A stretch of 34,537 bases of DNA from an uncultured Saccharospirillaceae bacterium (GTDB taxonomy: Bacteria; Bacteroidota; Bacteroidia; Flavobacteriales_D; CAJJDF01): contig CATLPG010000030.1 in assembly GCA_950054195.1 (NCBI GenBank), forward strand, positions 1-34,537, given 5' to 3'. Below the pieces are notes generated by a model, which saw nothing but the letters and a program-made list of their open reading frames with translations, ran no database searches and was not told the DNA's origin. This document shows positions 1 through 8,970 of this stretch, in pieces. The translations under genes were made by a program, and so were the position numbers. Every line of letters begins with the position of its first letter. The first letter of the stretch is position 1.

Positions 1-1340
1 AAATTGGCAAGATCGGCTTTTAAGGATTTCAGCTTTGCTTCATCTTTCTCACGTTTAATGGCTTCAATCTCAATTTCTAGCTGCATGATTCTACGATCTA
101 CTTCATCTAGTTCTTCTGGCTTGGAGTTTATCTCCATTCTTAACTTTGATGCAGCCTCATCAATTAAATCAATGGCTTTATCTGGCAAAAAACGACTTGT
201 TATATATCTCTGAGAAAGTTCTACTGCAGAAATAATTGCAGCATCTTTAATCATTACTTTATGGTGATTTTCATATTTCTCTTTAATTCCTCGAAGAATG
301 GATATTGCATCTTCCGTTGAAGGTTCGTCAACCATTACCTTTTGGAATCGTCTCTCAAGTGCTTTATCTTTTTCAAAATACTTTTGGTACTCATCTAAGG
401 TAGTTGCTCCAATAGAACGTAATTCACCTCTTGCTAAAGCAGGCTTTAATATATTAGCCGCATCCATTGCTCCTTGTCCTCCTCCAGCTCCAACTAAGGT
501 GTGAATCTCATCAATAAAAAGAATAATTTCTCCCTCCGACTTTTTCACTTCATTAACAACAGCTTTTAATCTTTCTTCAAACTCCCCCTTAAACTTAGCT
601 CCTGCAATTAATGCTCCCATATCTAACGAATAGATAATTTTTGACTTCAAGTTTTCTGGAACATCTTCATTAATTATTCTATGTGCAATACCCTCAGCAA
701 TTGCTGTTTTACCAACACCTGGTTCACCAACTAAAATTGGGTTATTCTTAGTTCTTCGAGTAAGAATCTGCAATACTCTTCTTATTTCATCATCTCGACC
801 TATGACGGGATCTAGTTTACCAGACTTAGCCATTTCATTTAAGTTATTCGCATACTTATCTAATGACTTGTAGGTTTCTTCTTGAGAAGCAGACTTAATG
901 GTATCTCCGTTTCTTAATTCCATAATAATCTTTTTAACTTTTTTAAAATCTAGCCCACTATCTTTAAGCAGATTAGACACCTCTCCTCGACCTTGAATTA
1001 AAGCTAATATAAGGTGATCTAATGCTACATACTCATCACTCATTTCTTTTCTTAACTTATTAGCGTCTAATAAGGTTGTATTTAACTGAGATGACATTTG
1101 TAATTGCCCGCCTTGTACTTTAGGGTATCCCTTAACAATAGCATCAACACCAGTTTTTATTGCATTGTAATTTATTTTTTCTTGGTCTAACACGTAAGGA
1201 AACACCGAATCATCTACTAATAATATAGCTTTTAATAAGTGCCCATTATCTATTATTTGATTTTCACTTTCGTGTGCTATTTCTTGGACTTTAGCCAAGA
1301 CTTCTTTACTCTTATTTGTATAACTATCGAAATTCATCAT
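1..1340 (-). CDS. clpB: ATP-dependent chaperone ClpB, N-terminal part (cut by window edge)
   Basis: ClpB is a hexameric AAA+ disaggregase that works with DnaK to recover aggregated proteins. The visible 446 residues run from the start codon on the minus strand (ATG at 1340, with a second ATG directly after it) off the left edge. They cover the Clp-N domain (about 1-145), the first nucleotide-binding domain with Walker A GEPGVGKT at about residues 205-212, Walker B in [13 protein letters not shown] at about 273-285, and the start of the coiled-coil middle domain, rich in E and K, near the edge. Motif spacing matches ClpB rather than ClpA or ClpC. The second AAA domain lies outside the window. 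The gene is divergent from the T9SS adhesin gene at 1477. No frameshift is seen. The reading is continuous to the edge, and ClpC is the only realistic alternative. Confidence 0.95.
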   Translation of the reverse strand, partial: MMNFDSYTNKSKEVLAKVQEIAHESENQIIDNGHLLKAILLVDDSVFPYVLDQEKINYNAIKTGVDAIVKGYPKVQGGQLQMSSQLNTTLLDANKLRKEMSDEYVALDHLILALIQGRGEVSNLLKDSGLDFKKVKKIIMELRNGDTIKSASQEETYKSLDKYANNLNEMAKSGKLDPVIGRDDEIRRVLQILTRRTKNNPILVGEPGVGKTAIAEGIAHRIINEDVPENLKSKIIYSLDMGALIAGAKFKGEFEERLKAVVNEVKKSEGEIILFIDEIHTLVGAGGGQGAMDAANILKPALARGELRSIGATTLDEYQKYFEKDKALERRFQKVMVDEPSTEDAISILRGIKEKYENHHKVMIKDAAIISAVELSQRYITSRFLPDKAIDLIDEAASKLRMEINSKPEELDEVDRRIMQLEIEIEAIKREKDEAKLKSLKADLAN

Positions 1341-1476
1341 TAATCAATTTTATTAGTAATACATCAAAAAAAAAACCACACGTTAAAAAATGTCATTTTG
1401 TCTTGTAAAACACACAATAACAGACAATTTGACTTGACAAAGACTAATCAAGCAACTTTTTGTCAGCCGATTCGTT
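1341..1476. promoter_or_regulatory. Divergent intergenic region with repeated TGTC/GACA motifs and an A10 tract
   Basis: This 136-bp spacer must hold the promoters of clpB (leftward) and the adhesin gene (rightward). It contains TGTCATTTTGTC at 1391-1402, TGACTTGACA at 1430-1439 and TTTTTGTCAG at 1456-1465, so TGTC or its complement recurs several times. A run of ten A occupies 1366-1375 in the presumed clpB leader. No clean TAnnTTTG element was found for either gene. The clustered TGTC words could be a heat-shock operator or sigma-factor site for clpB, but this is inference. No CIRCE element (TTAGCACTC-N9-GAGTGCTAA) is present here. Confidence 0.35.
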
Positions 1477-4098
1477 ATGATTGTAGCTTTTAATACTATA
1501 TTGTATAAATTAGAGAATTACTTTTACCAATTGAATAGAAAAATTATATATCAACTTGTTTGTATGGCTATTTGCTTTACATGGTCAATTGGATACTCTC
1601 AATTAGTCGTAACAAGCCAAACACCACAAAACTTGGTAAACAATGTTCTATTAGGAACAGGTGTTGCTGCATCAAACATAACATTTACAGGCAATACGAA
1701 TCAGATTGCGTATTTCGATGGCACAAACAGCAACCTAGGGCTAACTGAGGGTATTATTTTAGCTGCAGAAGATGTTAATAATGCAATTGGACCTAATGAT
1801 GATGCCGGAGGATTTGGAATGGGGCTAGGAAATAATAATGGTGATACTGACCTAGATCAAATTGCAGGGGTTAATAATAACACCTTTGATGCAGCTATAC
1901 TTGAGTTTGATGTAATTCCTGCTGGAGATTCAGTAACATTCAATTTTGTTTTTGCTTCAGAAGAGTATATGGAGTTTGTAAATGCGGGTGTGAATGATGC
2001 CTTTGGTTTATTTTTGAGTGGTCCCGGTATAACTGGTCCTTATTCAAACAATGCCATTAATTTAGCAACCATACCTGGAACAAATACTAATATCACTATA
2101 GATGATGTTAACGCTAATGTTAATTCAACTTATTATGTTGACAATGGTGATGGTTCATTTTTTTCCCCGCAATTTAATGACCCAACAGTTGTTCAATATG
2201 ATGGGTTTACAGTTAAGTTAAAAGCTGCTGCACAAGTACAATGTGGACAAACGTATCATTTAAAAATAGCAGTTGCTGATGTAGGTGATGATGTATACGG
2301 TTCTGCAGTATTTTTGGAGGCTAGTAGTTTCAATGCTAATCAATCAATAGTATCTTCCTTAACAAGTTTACAAGACACCATTCCTTGTGGTGGCTCTACC
2401 GATTTAACAGCAGCTAGTTCTGGAGGATCTACTTTTTTACTTAATCAAGGCTTACCTAATGCATTAGGAACATATACTGTTAGTCCGCCTGTTACAACTA
2501 CTTATCAATTAATAATTATTGATTCAAACTATTGTAATACTGTTTATACTGATACAATAGAACACACTATACACGTAGCAGCTACAGCTCCAACAATTTC
2601 AGCAAACTTAAGTTTAGCTAACAATACTATAAACTGTGGGGATAGCACAACACTAACAGCTACGAATATAGGAGGCTATAATTTTTCTTTAGACAATGGG
2701 CTGCCTAATTCACCGGGAACTTATACTATTAAGCCTGCTGTTACGACTACCTATGAATTTATTGTTTATGATACAAATTCATGTGGTTCTCAAATTACAG
2801 ACACTGCAACCATAACGCTAACGGTAGTTGGACCTAATCCAAATTTAAGTCCGAATTTAATGACAACTAACGATACTATTTGTTCTGGAGACTCTACACA
2901 AATCACCGCTTCTAATCTTGATGGTTCAGCTTTCGAGTTTAACCCTGGTTTACCTAATGCTCCAGGTACTTATTGGGTTTCACCTACCCAACCAACTCAA
3001 TATGAATTTATCGTTTTCGATACCGTTTGTGGGCAAGTAATTAGTGACACAGCTTTTTTGACGATTTACATTAGAGATACAACACCAGTAAATGGAATGA
3101 TTAGCTTATCAACTGATACTATTTGTGAATCAGATAGCTCTCAACTAACTATTTCAAGTGATCGAGCTAAATTATATGTATTAAACGGAGCTCCAGTTCA
3201 AGCTGGAACATTTTGGGTAAAACCAACTGTAACTACTGATTACGAACTTATTGTTTTTGATACTACTGTTTGTGGTGTTGTTGTTAGTGACACTATATCT
3301 ACTCGGTTGGTTGTAAACCCTTCTGACTCTGCTTTATTTATAGCCGATATTTTAAGTGGATGTACTCCACTTACTGTTCAGTTTACTAATTTATCTCCTA
3401 ATGCAAATTCTTCCAGCTGGAAATGGAAATTTGGGACACTTGATTCATCCACAAACCTAGATGCTTCATATACGTTTAATACTGGAGGCTGTTTTGATAT
3501 TTCACTAGAGTCTACATCTCCTGATTTGTGCTATATACCAAATACCAAGGCACAATATATATGTGCCTCACAAACTCCTGTTGCTGATTTTGATATTTCT
3601 CCAAACGTAATTACTGTTTTATCACCACAAGCTCAATTTACTAATCAATCTAGTAATGGTATTAATTACGAGTGGTTTATTGATAGTTTACTTGTTTCTA
3701 CAGATCCAAGTTTTAGTTATGTTTTTCCTCCTGTTGAAGATAATTATTTAGTAACGCTTATAGCTTTAGGAGCAAATGGTTGTTCTGATACAATTACTGA
3801 CTCTGTTAATGTTAGAGCAACTCCAACTATTTTTACTCCAAATGCTTTTACCCCTAGCGGGGATAGACACAATGAATTATTTGCCCCAGTTGTTAGTTCA
3901 GTAGCTAGCTATGAGTTTATTGTTTTTGATCGTTGGGGTCATGTTGTATTTGAATCAAATCAGCCTGGTGAGGGATGGGATGGTAGAGTAAAAGGACAAG
4001 CTCCTGTCTCTGGAGTTTATGTTTGGAAACTTACCTATGAATCTTATATAGAGAAAGGAAAGAAAACGATACACGGACATGTTGTTTTAATAAAGTAG
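1477..4098 (+). CDS. T9SS-secreted choice-of-anchor L adhesin-like protein with type B sorting domain
   Basis: This is an 873-residue exported surface protein. The N-terminus has a basic stretch and a hydrophobic signal peptide (about 21-42, ending IGYSQ). The start at 1477 is kept because the internal Met29 would leave almost no basic region. Residues about 45-290 match the choice-of-anchor L domain (NNVLLGTG, then FVFASEEY and DAFGLFLSGPG). Four related modules of about 75-85 residues follow (starting near 293, 374, 457 and 538), each with a GLPN/APVQ-x-x-GT(Y/F)-x-V-x-P core and paired cysteines. Two PKD-like modules follow (about 622-698 and 699-783, with WKWKFG and YEWFID). The last ~90 residues are the gliding-motility-associated C-terminal domain (IFTPNAFTP, FDRWGHVVFE, GWDG, PVSGVYVW), which directs export by the type IX secretion system and release or attachment at the surface. 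Ligand and exact role cannot be told from sequence. Confidence 0.9.
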   Translation: MIVAFNTILYKLENYFYQLNRKIIYQLVCMAICFTWSIGYSQLVVTSQTPQNLVNNVLLGTGVAASNITFTGNTNQIAYFDGTNSNLGLTEGIILAAEDVNNAIGPNDDAGGFGMGLGNNNGDTDLDQIAGVNNNTFDAAILEFDVIPAGDSVTFNFVFASEEYMEFVNAGVNDAFGLFLSGPGITGPYSNNAINLATIPGTNTNITIDDVNANVNSTYYVDNGDGSFFSPQFNDPTVVQYDGFTVKLKAAAQVQCGQTYHLKIAVADVGDDVYGSAVFLEASSFNANQSIVSSLTSLQDTIPCGGSTDLTAASSGGSTFLLNQGLPNALGTYTVSPPVTTTYQLIIIDSNYCNTVYTDTIEHTIHVAATAPTISANLSLANNTINCGDSTTLTATNIGGYNFSLDNGLPNSPGTYTIKPAVTTTYEFIVYDTNSCGSQITDTATITLTVVGPNPNLSPNLMTTNDTICSGDSTQITASNLDGSAFEFNPGLPNAPGTYWVSPTQPTQYEFIVFDTVCGQVISDTAFLTIYIRDTTPVNGMISLSTDTICESDSSQLTISSDRAKLYVLNGAPVQAGTFWVKPTVTTDYELIVFDTTVCGVVVSDTISTRLVVNPSDSALFIADILSGCTPLTVQFTNLSPNANSSSWKWKFGTLDSSTNLDASYTFNTGGCFDISLESTSPDLCYIPNTKAQYICASQTPVADFDISPNVITVLSPQAQFTNQSSNGINYEWFIDSLLVSTDPSFSYVFPPVEDNYLVTLIALGANGCSDTITDSVNVRATPTIFTPNAFTPSGDRHNELFAPVVSSVASYEFIVFDRWGHVVFESNQPGEGWDGRVKGQAPVSGVYVWKLTYESYIEKGKKTIHGHVVLIK

Positions 4099-4140
4099 CA
4101 CTCCCTCTCGACTTTTATAACAAAAAAACTTATTTTACAA

Positions 4141-4539
4141 ATGATATTAAGAGTAGCTAGACACACTAATCAATTGGATAAAATTGTTGAATTTTACACA
4201 GACGTTTTAAAGTTAAAAGTTTTAGGTTCATTTGAAGATCACGACAAGTATGATGGTACTTTTATTGGTAAAGAGAATGCTGATTGGCATATTGAGTTTA
4301 CACAAAGTGATGTTTCTCCTAAACATAAAGCTGACGATGACGATATATTGGTACTATACCCTTCAAGTACTGAAGAGTTTGAAAGTTTATTAAACAATAT
4401 AAAAGCAAAAAACATTGATATACTACCTCCTAACAATCCTTATTGGGAAAAAAATGGAGTTTTAATAAAAGATCCGGATGGCTTCAATGTAATTATTAGT
4501 CCAACTAGGTTAGCGTCTATTTCTCTTGAAGACTCCTAA
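4141..4539 (+). CDS. VOC-superfamily (glyoxalase/bleomycin-resistance fold) protein
   Basis: This 132-residue protein is one vicinal-oxygen-chelate module pair. The first beta-alpha-beta-beta-beta unit carries His8 (ARHTNQL) and Glu52 (WHIEFT), the usual metal-ligand positions. The second unit ends GVLIKDPDGFNVIIS. In glyoxalase I-like members the motif after DPDG normally supplies another acidic ligand (as in DPDGNxxEL). Here that position is hydrophobic, so metal binding or chemistry may differ. Family members include glyoxalase I, dioxygenases and fosfomycin/bleomycin resistance proteins, and no specific substrate can be assigned. It lies 42 bp downstream of the adhesin gene on the same strand, and no shared function is evident. 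Confidence 0.8.
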   Translation: MILRVARHTNQLDKIVEFYTDVLKLKVLGSFEDHDKYDGTFIGKENADWHIEFTQSDVSPKHKADDDDILVLYPSSTEEFESLLNNIKAKNIDILPPNNPYWEKNGVLIKDPDGFNVIISPTRLASISLEDS

Positions 4540-4608
4540 TTGACAAATAGAAACTGTTTCATTAAACATCTTTACTCTTTTCAGAAAATGTATTCTGCAA
4601 ATATTAAC

Positions 4609-4625
4609 ACCCGTTGTAAACGAGT
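4609..4625 (+). terminator. Possible weak terminator hairpin after the VOC gene
   Basis: Arms ACCCGTT and AACGAGT flank a 3-nt loop with one C-A mismatch. The sequence after it is AT-rich with short T runs, not a clean T tract. It lies 70 bp past the stop codon of the VOC gene. The stem is short, so this is a weak call. Confidence 0.2.
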
Positions 4626-4753
4626 ATTAAATTTTATTTAAAAAATAATACTTTATCTCACCTTTTATTCAAACCTTGTCATTAAGATTAGAAAGTCTGA
4701 GTTTACATATATCTAGTGCTTGATAGCCATTAAGCTCAAAAACTCTTAAAACA

Positions 4754-4783
4754 TTGTTAATTGCCTGAATATTTATTATTTTG
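4754..4783 (+). promoter_or_regulatory. Bacteroidota-type promoter for the DUF4197 lipoprotein gene
   Basis: A -33 TTG (4754-4756) is followed after 19 nt by TTATTTTG (4776-4783), one mismatch from the Bacteroidota -7 consensus TAnnTTTG. The start of transcription would fall near 4790, giving a leader of about 40 nt before the ATG at 4833. Spacing and position fit, but the call rests on motif match only. Confidence 0.5.
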
Positions 4784-4832
4784 GCATTGCATTTGAGTTA
4801 TATTTAAACAGTTAAATGCTTATTAAAAGATC

Positions 4833-5567
4833 ATGAAAAAATTTATTATTCCTTTTATGTCTGCTGCCCTATTTATTGGTTGCGACACTTTAAATCAAGT
4901 TGCTGGTGAAGTATTGACTACCAGCCCAACCACTACTCCTGCTCTTACAAATGCTGAAGTAGTATCTGGATTAAAATCAGCTCTACAGGTTGCTATTAAA
5001 AATTCATCTAGTGCAGCTAGTGCTACTGATGGCTTCAATGGGAACTCCATTATTCGCTTACCTTTTCCTCCAGAAGCTCAAGAAGCAAAAGACTATTTAT
5101 TAGATAAGGGATTATTAAAACCTCAAATAGAGAAATTTGAGCTTACACTTAATCGTGCTGCAGAAGAAGCTGCAAAGGAAGCTGCTCCAATCTTTATTGA
5201 TGCTATCACAAACATGTCTATTGAAGATGGATTTAAAATTTTAAAGGGAACTGATGACGCTGCTACACAATTCTTAAAAGTAAATACAACTGACAAATTA
5301 GTTGCTGCATTTTCTCCGAAAGCTAAAGCAGCTATTGATGAAGTAGAATTAACAAAATATTGGGAGCCAGTAATTACGGGCTACAACAAAACAACTTTTT
5401 TAACTGGAAAAGAAAAAGTTAATGCTAATCTTGAGGAATATGTAACTAATAGAGCTATTTCTGGTTTATTTACTTTGATGGAAGACGAAGAGAAAAAAAT
5501 ACGAAAAAATCCTGCTGCTAGAGTAAATGATATTTTAAAGAAAGTGTTTGGAAGTTTAGACTCATAA
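4833..5567 (+). CDS. DUF4197 domain lipoprotein
   Basis: A 244-residue protein with a short lipoprotein signal: MKKF, a hydrophobic stretch, then LFIGC with the lipidated cysteine at about residue 17. It is therefore probably anchored in a membrane facing the periplasm. The mature part is alpha-helical and matches DUF4197. It has an N-terminal helix (VVSGLKSALQVAI), a central RLPFPPEAQ segment, the stretch AAPIFIDAITNMSIEDGFKIL, then KYWEPVI and a C-terminal NRAISGLFTLMEDEEKKIR helix. The function of DUF4197 is not known to me, and the sequence shows no catalytic motif. It has its own likely promoter at 4754-4783. The nucleoside phosphorylase gene follows after 68 bp. Confidence 0.85.
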   Translation: MKKFIIPFMSAALFIGCDTLNQVAGEVLTTSPTTTPALTNAEVVSGLKSALQVAIKNSSSAASATDGFNGNSIIRLPFPPEAQEAKDYLLDKGLLKPQIEKFELTLNRAAEEAAKEAAPIFIDAITNMSIEDGFKILKGTDDAATQFLKVNTTDKLVAAFSPKAKAAIDEVELTKYWEPVITGYNKTTFLTGKEKVNANLEEYVTNRAISGLFTLMEDEEKKIRKNPAARVNDILKKVFGSLDS

Positions 5568-5635
5568 AGAGTAAACCCGTTAATTAGTAGATTAGTTAAC
5601 TAGTGAGACAAAGAACGCATTAAATAATAAACTTT

Positions 5636-6535
5636 TTGAAAGCAAATTTAAATACATCCAAGAAACCATTTGAACCATCTGAGTTAATCTTAAACCCAGA
5701 TGGTTCTGTTTATCATATAAAACTTAAGCCTGAACATATTGCTGATACCGTTATAGTTGTTGGCGACCAAGGAAGAGTTGAACGTGTCTCAAGACATTTT
5801 GATACTGTAGAACATAAAATCTCTAATAGAGAGTTTGTAACACATGTTGGTACTTATAAAGGGAAGCGTTTTACCGTTTTATCTACTGGTATTGGTGCTG
5901 ATAATTTAGATATTGCTATTAATGAGTTGGATGCATGTGTTAACATTGATTTTAATACACGTACAATAAAAAAAGAGCTTACCTCTTTAAATATTATTCG
6001 AATAGGAACTTCTGGCTCGCTGCAAGCAGATATTCCGGTTGACTCTTATTTATTATCAACCCATGGTTTAGGTTTTGATGGTCTGGCAGGTTTTTATGAT
6101 GCTATTTTAGAGGAAGAGGAACAAGACTTAGAAGAAGCTTTTGCCTCACAAGTAGAATGGCAAATCCCTACAATTAATCCTTATTTTGCTAAAGGTAATG
6201 ATGAATTAATTGCTAAACTAGAAGAAAAGGCTATTAAGGGAATTACCATTACTGGCAACGGTTTTTATGGTCCACAAGGAAGAGTTTTAAGGATTAATAC
6301 CTTTCAACCTTTTTTAAACAAGCAGCTACAAGAATTTGAATACAACGAGCAACGCATCACTAACTTTGAAATGGAAACCTCTGCATTGTACAGTTTAAGT
6401 TCCATGTTAGGACATAAAGCTGCTACTATTTGTGCCATTATTGCCAATAGAGATGCTAAAGAATATAGTAAAGACTATAAAAAAACGGTTGATGAGTTGA
6501 TTGTATATACGTTGGATAAGTTGGTTGGAGAATAA
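5636..6535 (+). CDS. Nucleoside phosphorylase (uridine phosphorylase-like, PNP_UDP_1 family)
   Basis: This 299-residue enzyme should split a nucleoside with phosphate to give the free base and ribose-1-phosphate in the cytoplasm. Family marks: VVGDQGRVERVS (about 41-52, the GDxxR phosphate-binding region), STGIGADN (about 83-90), IRIGTSGSLQ (about 121-130) and NFEMETSALYSL (about 243-254), the ribose-binding Glu-Met-Glu segment. The start is a TTG. An in-frame TAA lies at 5621-5623, no ATG or GTG lies between it and 5636, and the first internal Met comes far too late. The protein is longer than E. coli Udp (about 253 residues), with an insertion around 150-180 containing an acidic stretch. 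Base specificity (uridine or purine) cannot be fixed by eye. Confidence 0.87.
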   Translation: MKANLNTSKKPFEPSELILNPDGSVYHIKLKPEHIADTVIVVGDQGRVERVSRHFDTVEHKISNREFVTHVGTYKGKRFTVLSTGIGADNLDIAINELDACVNIDFNTRTIKKELTSLNIIRIGTSGSLQADIPVDSYLLSTHGLGFDGLAGFYDAILEEEEQDLEEAFASQVEWQIPTINPYFAKGNDELIAKLEEKAIKGITITGNGFYGPQGRVLRINTFQPFLNKQLQEFEYNEQRITNFEMETSALYSLSSMLGHKAATICAIIANRDAKEYSKDYKKTVDELIVYTLDKLVGE

Positions 6536-6618
6536 TCTATTAAAAGTTATTTGCAAACGACACTATAAATTTCATCTAAAGCTTTATTTTCATTATTTTT
6601 AATTCAATTACAAACTAG

Positions 6619-7818
6619 ATGAATTCTTCTCACACATATTTAGATTTAATTGGACGTTCTAGAAAATTATTTGATGATGACATCAATAAAAACACCGAAT
6701 ATCTAAACGAAATAGTATCGAACGCAAGGTTTTTAGTTCTTGGTGGTGCAGGAACTATTGGACAAGCAGTTGTTAAAGAGATTTTTATTCGAAACCCAAA
6801 AAAACTTCATGTTGTAGACATTAGTGAAAATAATCTAGTTGAATTAATAAGAGATATTAGAAGCTCCATAGGTTACATTGACGGAGACTTTAGAACTTAC
6901 GTTCTGGATATAGCTTCTGATGAATATGATGCGTTTATTAAAAGTGATGGTAAATATGATTATGTTTTAAATTTATCGGCTCTAAAGCACGTAAGAAGTG
7001 AGAAAGATCCTTTTACTCTTATGAGAATGATTCAAGTTAATATCTTGAATACAATCAAAACTATAGACCAATCCATTGAAAGTGGTGTAAAAAAGTATTT
7101 CTGTGTCTCTACTGATAAGGCTGCTAATCCAGTTAATATGATGGGAGGTTCTAAGCGAATAATGGAAATGTTTTTAATGAAAAAGAGTGAAAAAATAACC
7201 ATTTCAACTGCTAGGTTTGCTAATGTAGCTTTTTCTGATGGTTCATTATTACACGGTTTTGATCAAAGATTAAAAAAATTGCAACCTATTGCCGCTCCAT
7301 CAGATGTTAAGAGATATTTTGTTATTCCAAAAGAATCGGGAGAGTTATGTTTAATGTCAACAATATTTGGTAAAAATAGAGACATTTATTTTCCTAAGCT
7401 GGATCATGAATTAAACTTAATAACCTTTGAAAATATAGCTGTTAAATTTTTAAAAAACAGAGGTTTTGAACCATATATTTGCTCTAGTGAAAGTGAAGCT
7501 AGAAAAAAAATAAATGAGTTAGTACCTCAAAAAATTTGGCCATGTGTTTTCACTGCCAGCAATACTACTGGAGAAAAAAGCTTTGAAGAATTTTATACAA
7601 AGGATGAAATTTTAGATCTAAAACGACATCAAAATATCGGTATTGTTAAAAACAAAGCGATATATGATAATGAACAGCTCAATCTCTTCTTATCAAAAAT
7701 TCTTGATTTTAAATCATCAAAAAATTGGAGTAAAGAACAACTTGTTGATTTATTTCATCAAATGATACCTAATTTCGGTCATGTTGAAACTCATAAATAT
7801 TTAGATAGTAAAATGTAA
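6619..7818 (+). CDS. UDP-sugar 4,6-dehydratase, FlaA1/PglF-like (Met-type active site); first gene of nonulosonate run
   Basis: This 399-residue protein belongs to the polysacc_synt_2 (extended SDR) family. It probably converts an NDP-GlcNAc to the 4-keto-6-deoxy sugar, the first step of 2,4-diacetamido sugar synthesis. It has the nucleotide-binding loop LGGAGTIG at 41-48, a substrate region SALKHVRSEKDPF at 120-132, and the active-site segment STDK at 164-167 followed by MGGSK at 175-179. The catalytic Tyr of the usual YxxxK is replaced by Met175, the pattern known from WbpM/PglF-type retaining dehydratases and not from PseB, which has Tyr. It lacks the N-terminal membrane helices of full WbpM/PglF, so it should be soluble. 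The aminotransferase gene follows after 6 bp. The family is secure; the nucleotide carried by the substrate (UDP or GDP) is not. Confidence 0.85.
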   Translation: MNSSHTYLDLIGRSRKLFDDDINKNTEYLNEIVSNARFLVLGGAGTIGQAVVKEIFIRNPKKLHVVDISENNLVELIRDIRSSIGYIDGDFRTYVLDIASDEYDAFIKSDGKYDYVLNLSALKHVRSEKDPFTLMRMIQVNILNTIKTIDQSIESGVKKYFCVSTDKAANPVNMMGGSKRIMEMFLMKKSEKITISTARFANVAFSDGSLLHGFDQRLKKLQPIAAPSDVKRYFVIPKESGELCLMSTIFGKNRDIYFPKLDHELNLITFENIAVKFLKNRGFEPYICSSESEARKKINELVPQKIWPCVFTASNTTGEKSFEEFYTKDEILDLKRHQNIGIVKNKAIYDNEQLNLFLSKILDFKSSKNWSKEQLVDLFHQMIPNFGHVETHKYLDSKM

Positions 7819-7824
7819 ACGATA

Positions 7825-8970
7825 ATGTTTAGTGATTTAGTCAGGTATATAAAAGATGTTTTTAACAATCAAGAATTTATTCCTCTTCATGAACCAAGAT
7901 TCATTGGAAATGAGCGTAAATATGTTCTAGATGCAATAGATTCTACGTTTGTTTCTTCAGTTGGTAGTTACGTTGATCAGTTTGAAGAGAAAATTGCTGA
8001 AGTTACAGGAGCAAAATATGCTGTTGCGTTAGTAAACGGAACCAATGCATTACATTTATCCTTATTATTAGCTGGTGTTGAAGCTAATGATGAAGTAATT
8101 ACTCAACCATTAACTTTTATTGCAACAGCAAATGCAACTAGCTATTGTAATGCTATCCCGCACTTTGTAGATGTTGATAAAGACACTTTAGGCTTATCCC
8201 CAAAATCTTTAAGGAATCATTTAGAATCTATAGCTGAGGTTAAAGACGGATTTTGTTTTAATAGGTTGTCAGGAAGAAGAATTAAAGCATGTGTTCCAAT
8301 GCATACTTTTGGTTTATGTTCTAGAATTGATAGTATTGCAAAGATTTGTAAAGAATATAACATAGCCTTAATAGAAGATGCTGCTGAATCCATAGGATCA
8401 ACATTTAAAAATCAACATACAGGGACTTTCGGTTTACTTGGAACTTTTAGTTTAAATGGGAATAAAACAATAACATCTGGTGGCGGTGGAGCGATTGTCA
8501 CAAATGATGAAAATTTAGCAAAAAGAGCTAAACACCTTAGTACGCAAGCCAAAATACCTCATAAATGGGAGTATAAACATGACGCTATAGGTTATAATTA
8601 CAGAATGCCAAATTTAAATGCAGCTCTAGCATGTGCTCAACTTGAGCAACTAGATTTTTACGTGAAAAATAAGAGACAATTGAACGACTTGTATTTTAAT
8701 TTTTGTTCTCAAAATAATGTAACCCTTGTTCGCGAAATAGAAAATACATCTTCTAATTATTGGTTAAACTCAATTGTTTGTAAAGATAAAACAGAAAGAG
8801 ATCTATTATTAACTGAAACAAATGATAATGGTGTAATGACTAGGCCCATTTGGGGGTTAATGAATGAACTTTCTATGTTTAAAAATTCGCCTAAGTCTGA
8901 TTTATCCAATGCTCAATGGCTAGAAGATAGAGTTGTTAATATCCCGAGTAGTGTTAGACTTGATGGATAG
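7825..8970 (+). CDS. legC: PLP-dependent LegC-type sugar aminotransferase
   Basis: A DegT/DnrJ/EryC1/StrS-family aminotransferase of 381 residues that should add an amino group to C4 of the 4-keto-6-deoxy sugar made by the preceding dehydratase. It shows FVSSVGSYVDQFE near the N-terminus, GTNALHLSLLLAG (about 71-83), the PLP-phosphate region QPLTFIATANA, DAAESIGS (about 190-197), and FSLNGNKTITSGGGGA with the PLP lysine at Lys214. The extra N-terminal segment (FIPLHEPRFIGNE) is typical of LegC-type enzymes in legionaminic acid loci. The reading ends at 8970 and overlaps the acetyltransferase start by 8 bp. PglE- and PseC-like enzymes are the nearest alternatives; the dehydratase active site and the neighbours favour a legionaminic-type path. 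Confidence 0.87.
   Translation: MFSDLVRYIKDVFNNQEFIPLHEPRFIGNERKYVLDAIDSTFVSSVGSYVDQFEEKIAEVTGAKYAVALVNGTNALHLSLLLAGVEANDEVITQPLTFIATANATSYCNAIPHFVDVDKDTLGLSPKSLRNHLESIAEVKDGFCFNRLSGRRIKACVPMHTFGLCSRIDSIAKICKEYNIALIEDAAESIGSTFKNQHTGTFGLLGTFSLNGNKTITSGGGGAIVTNDENLAKRAKHLSTQAKIPHKWEYKHDAIGYNYRMPNLNAALACAQLEQLDFYVKNKRQLNDLYFNFCSQNNVTLVREIENTSSNYWLNSIVCKDKTERDLLLTETNDNGVMTRPIWGLMNELSMFKNSPKSDLSNAQWLEDRVVNIPSSVRLDG

Larger units (their letters stand above)
4540..4832. other. Intergenic region, 293 bp, no gene seen
   Basis: This AT-rich spacer separates the VOC gene from the DUF4197 gene. Only very short frames occur, for example a 17-codon frame from 4588, and none resembles a gene. It holds a weak inverted repeat at 4609-4625 (arms ACCCGTT and AACGAGT with one mismatch, followed by an AT-rich stretch) that could end transcription of the upstream gene, and a promoter-like pair at 4754-4783. 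Nothing else was recognised. Confidence 0.5.

Noticed and set aside
4588-4641. 17-codon small open frame in the 293-bp spacer
   Set aside because: Too short, no conserved features, and an expected chance frame in AT-rich DNA.
5578-5601. Imperfect palindrome between the DUF4197 and phosphorylase genes
   Set aside because: The arms are AT-only over most of their length with several mismatches, and there is no T tract. It is not distinguishable from chance.
8933-8962. TTG-initiated N-terminal extension of the acetyltransferase
   Set aside because: It overlaps legC more deeply and precedes the family's normal start. The ATG at 8963 gives the usual overlap.
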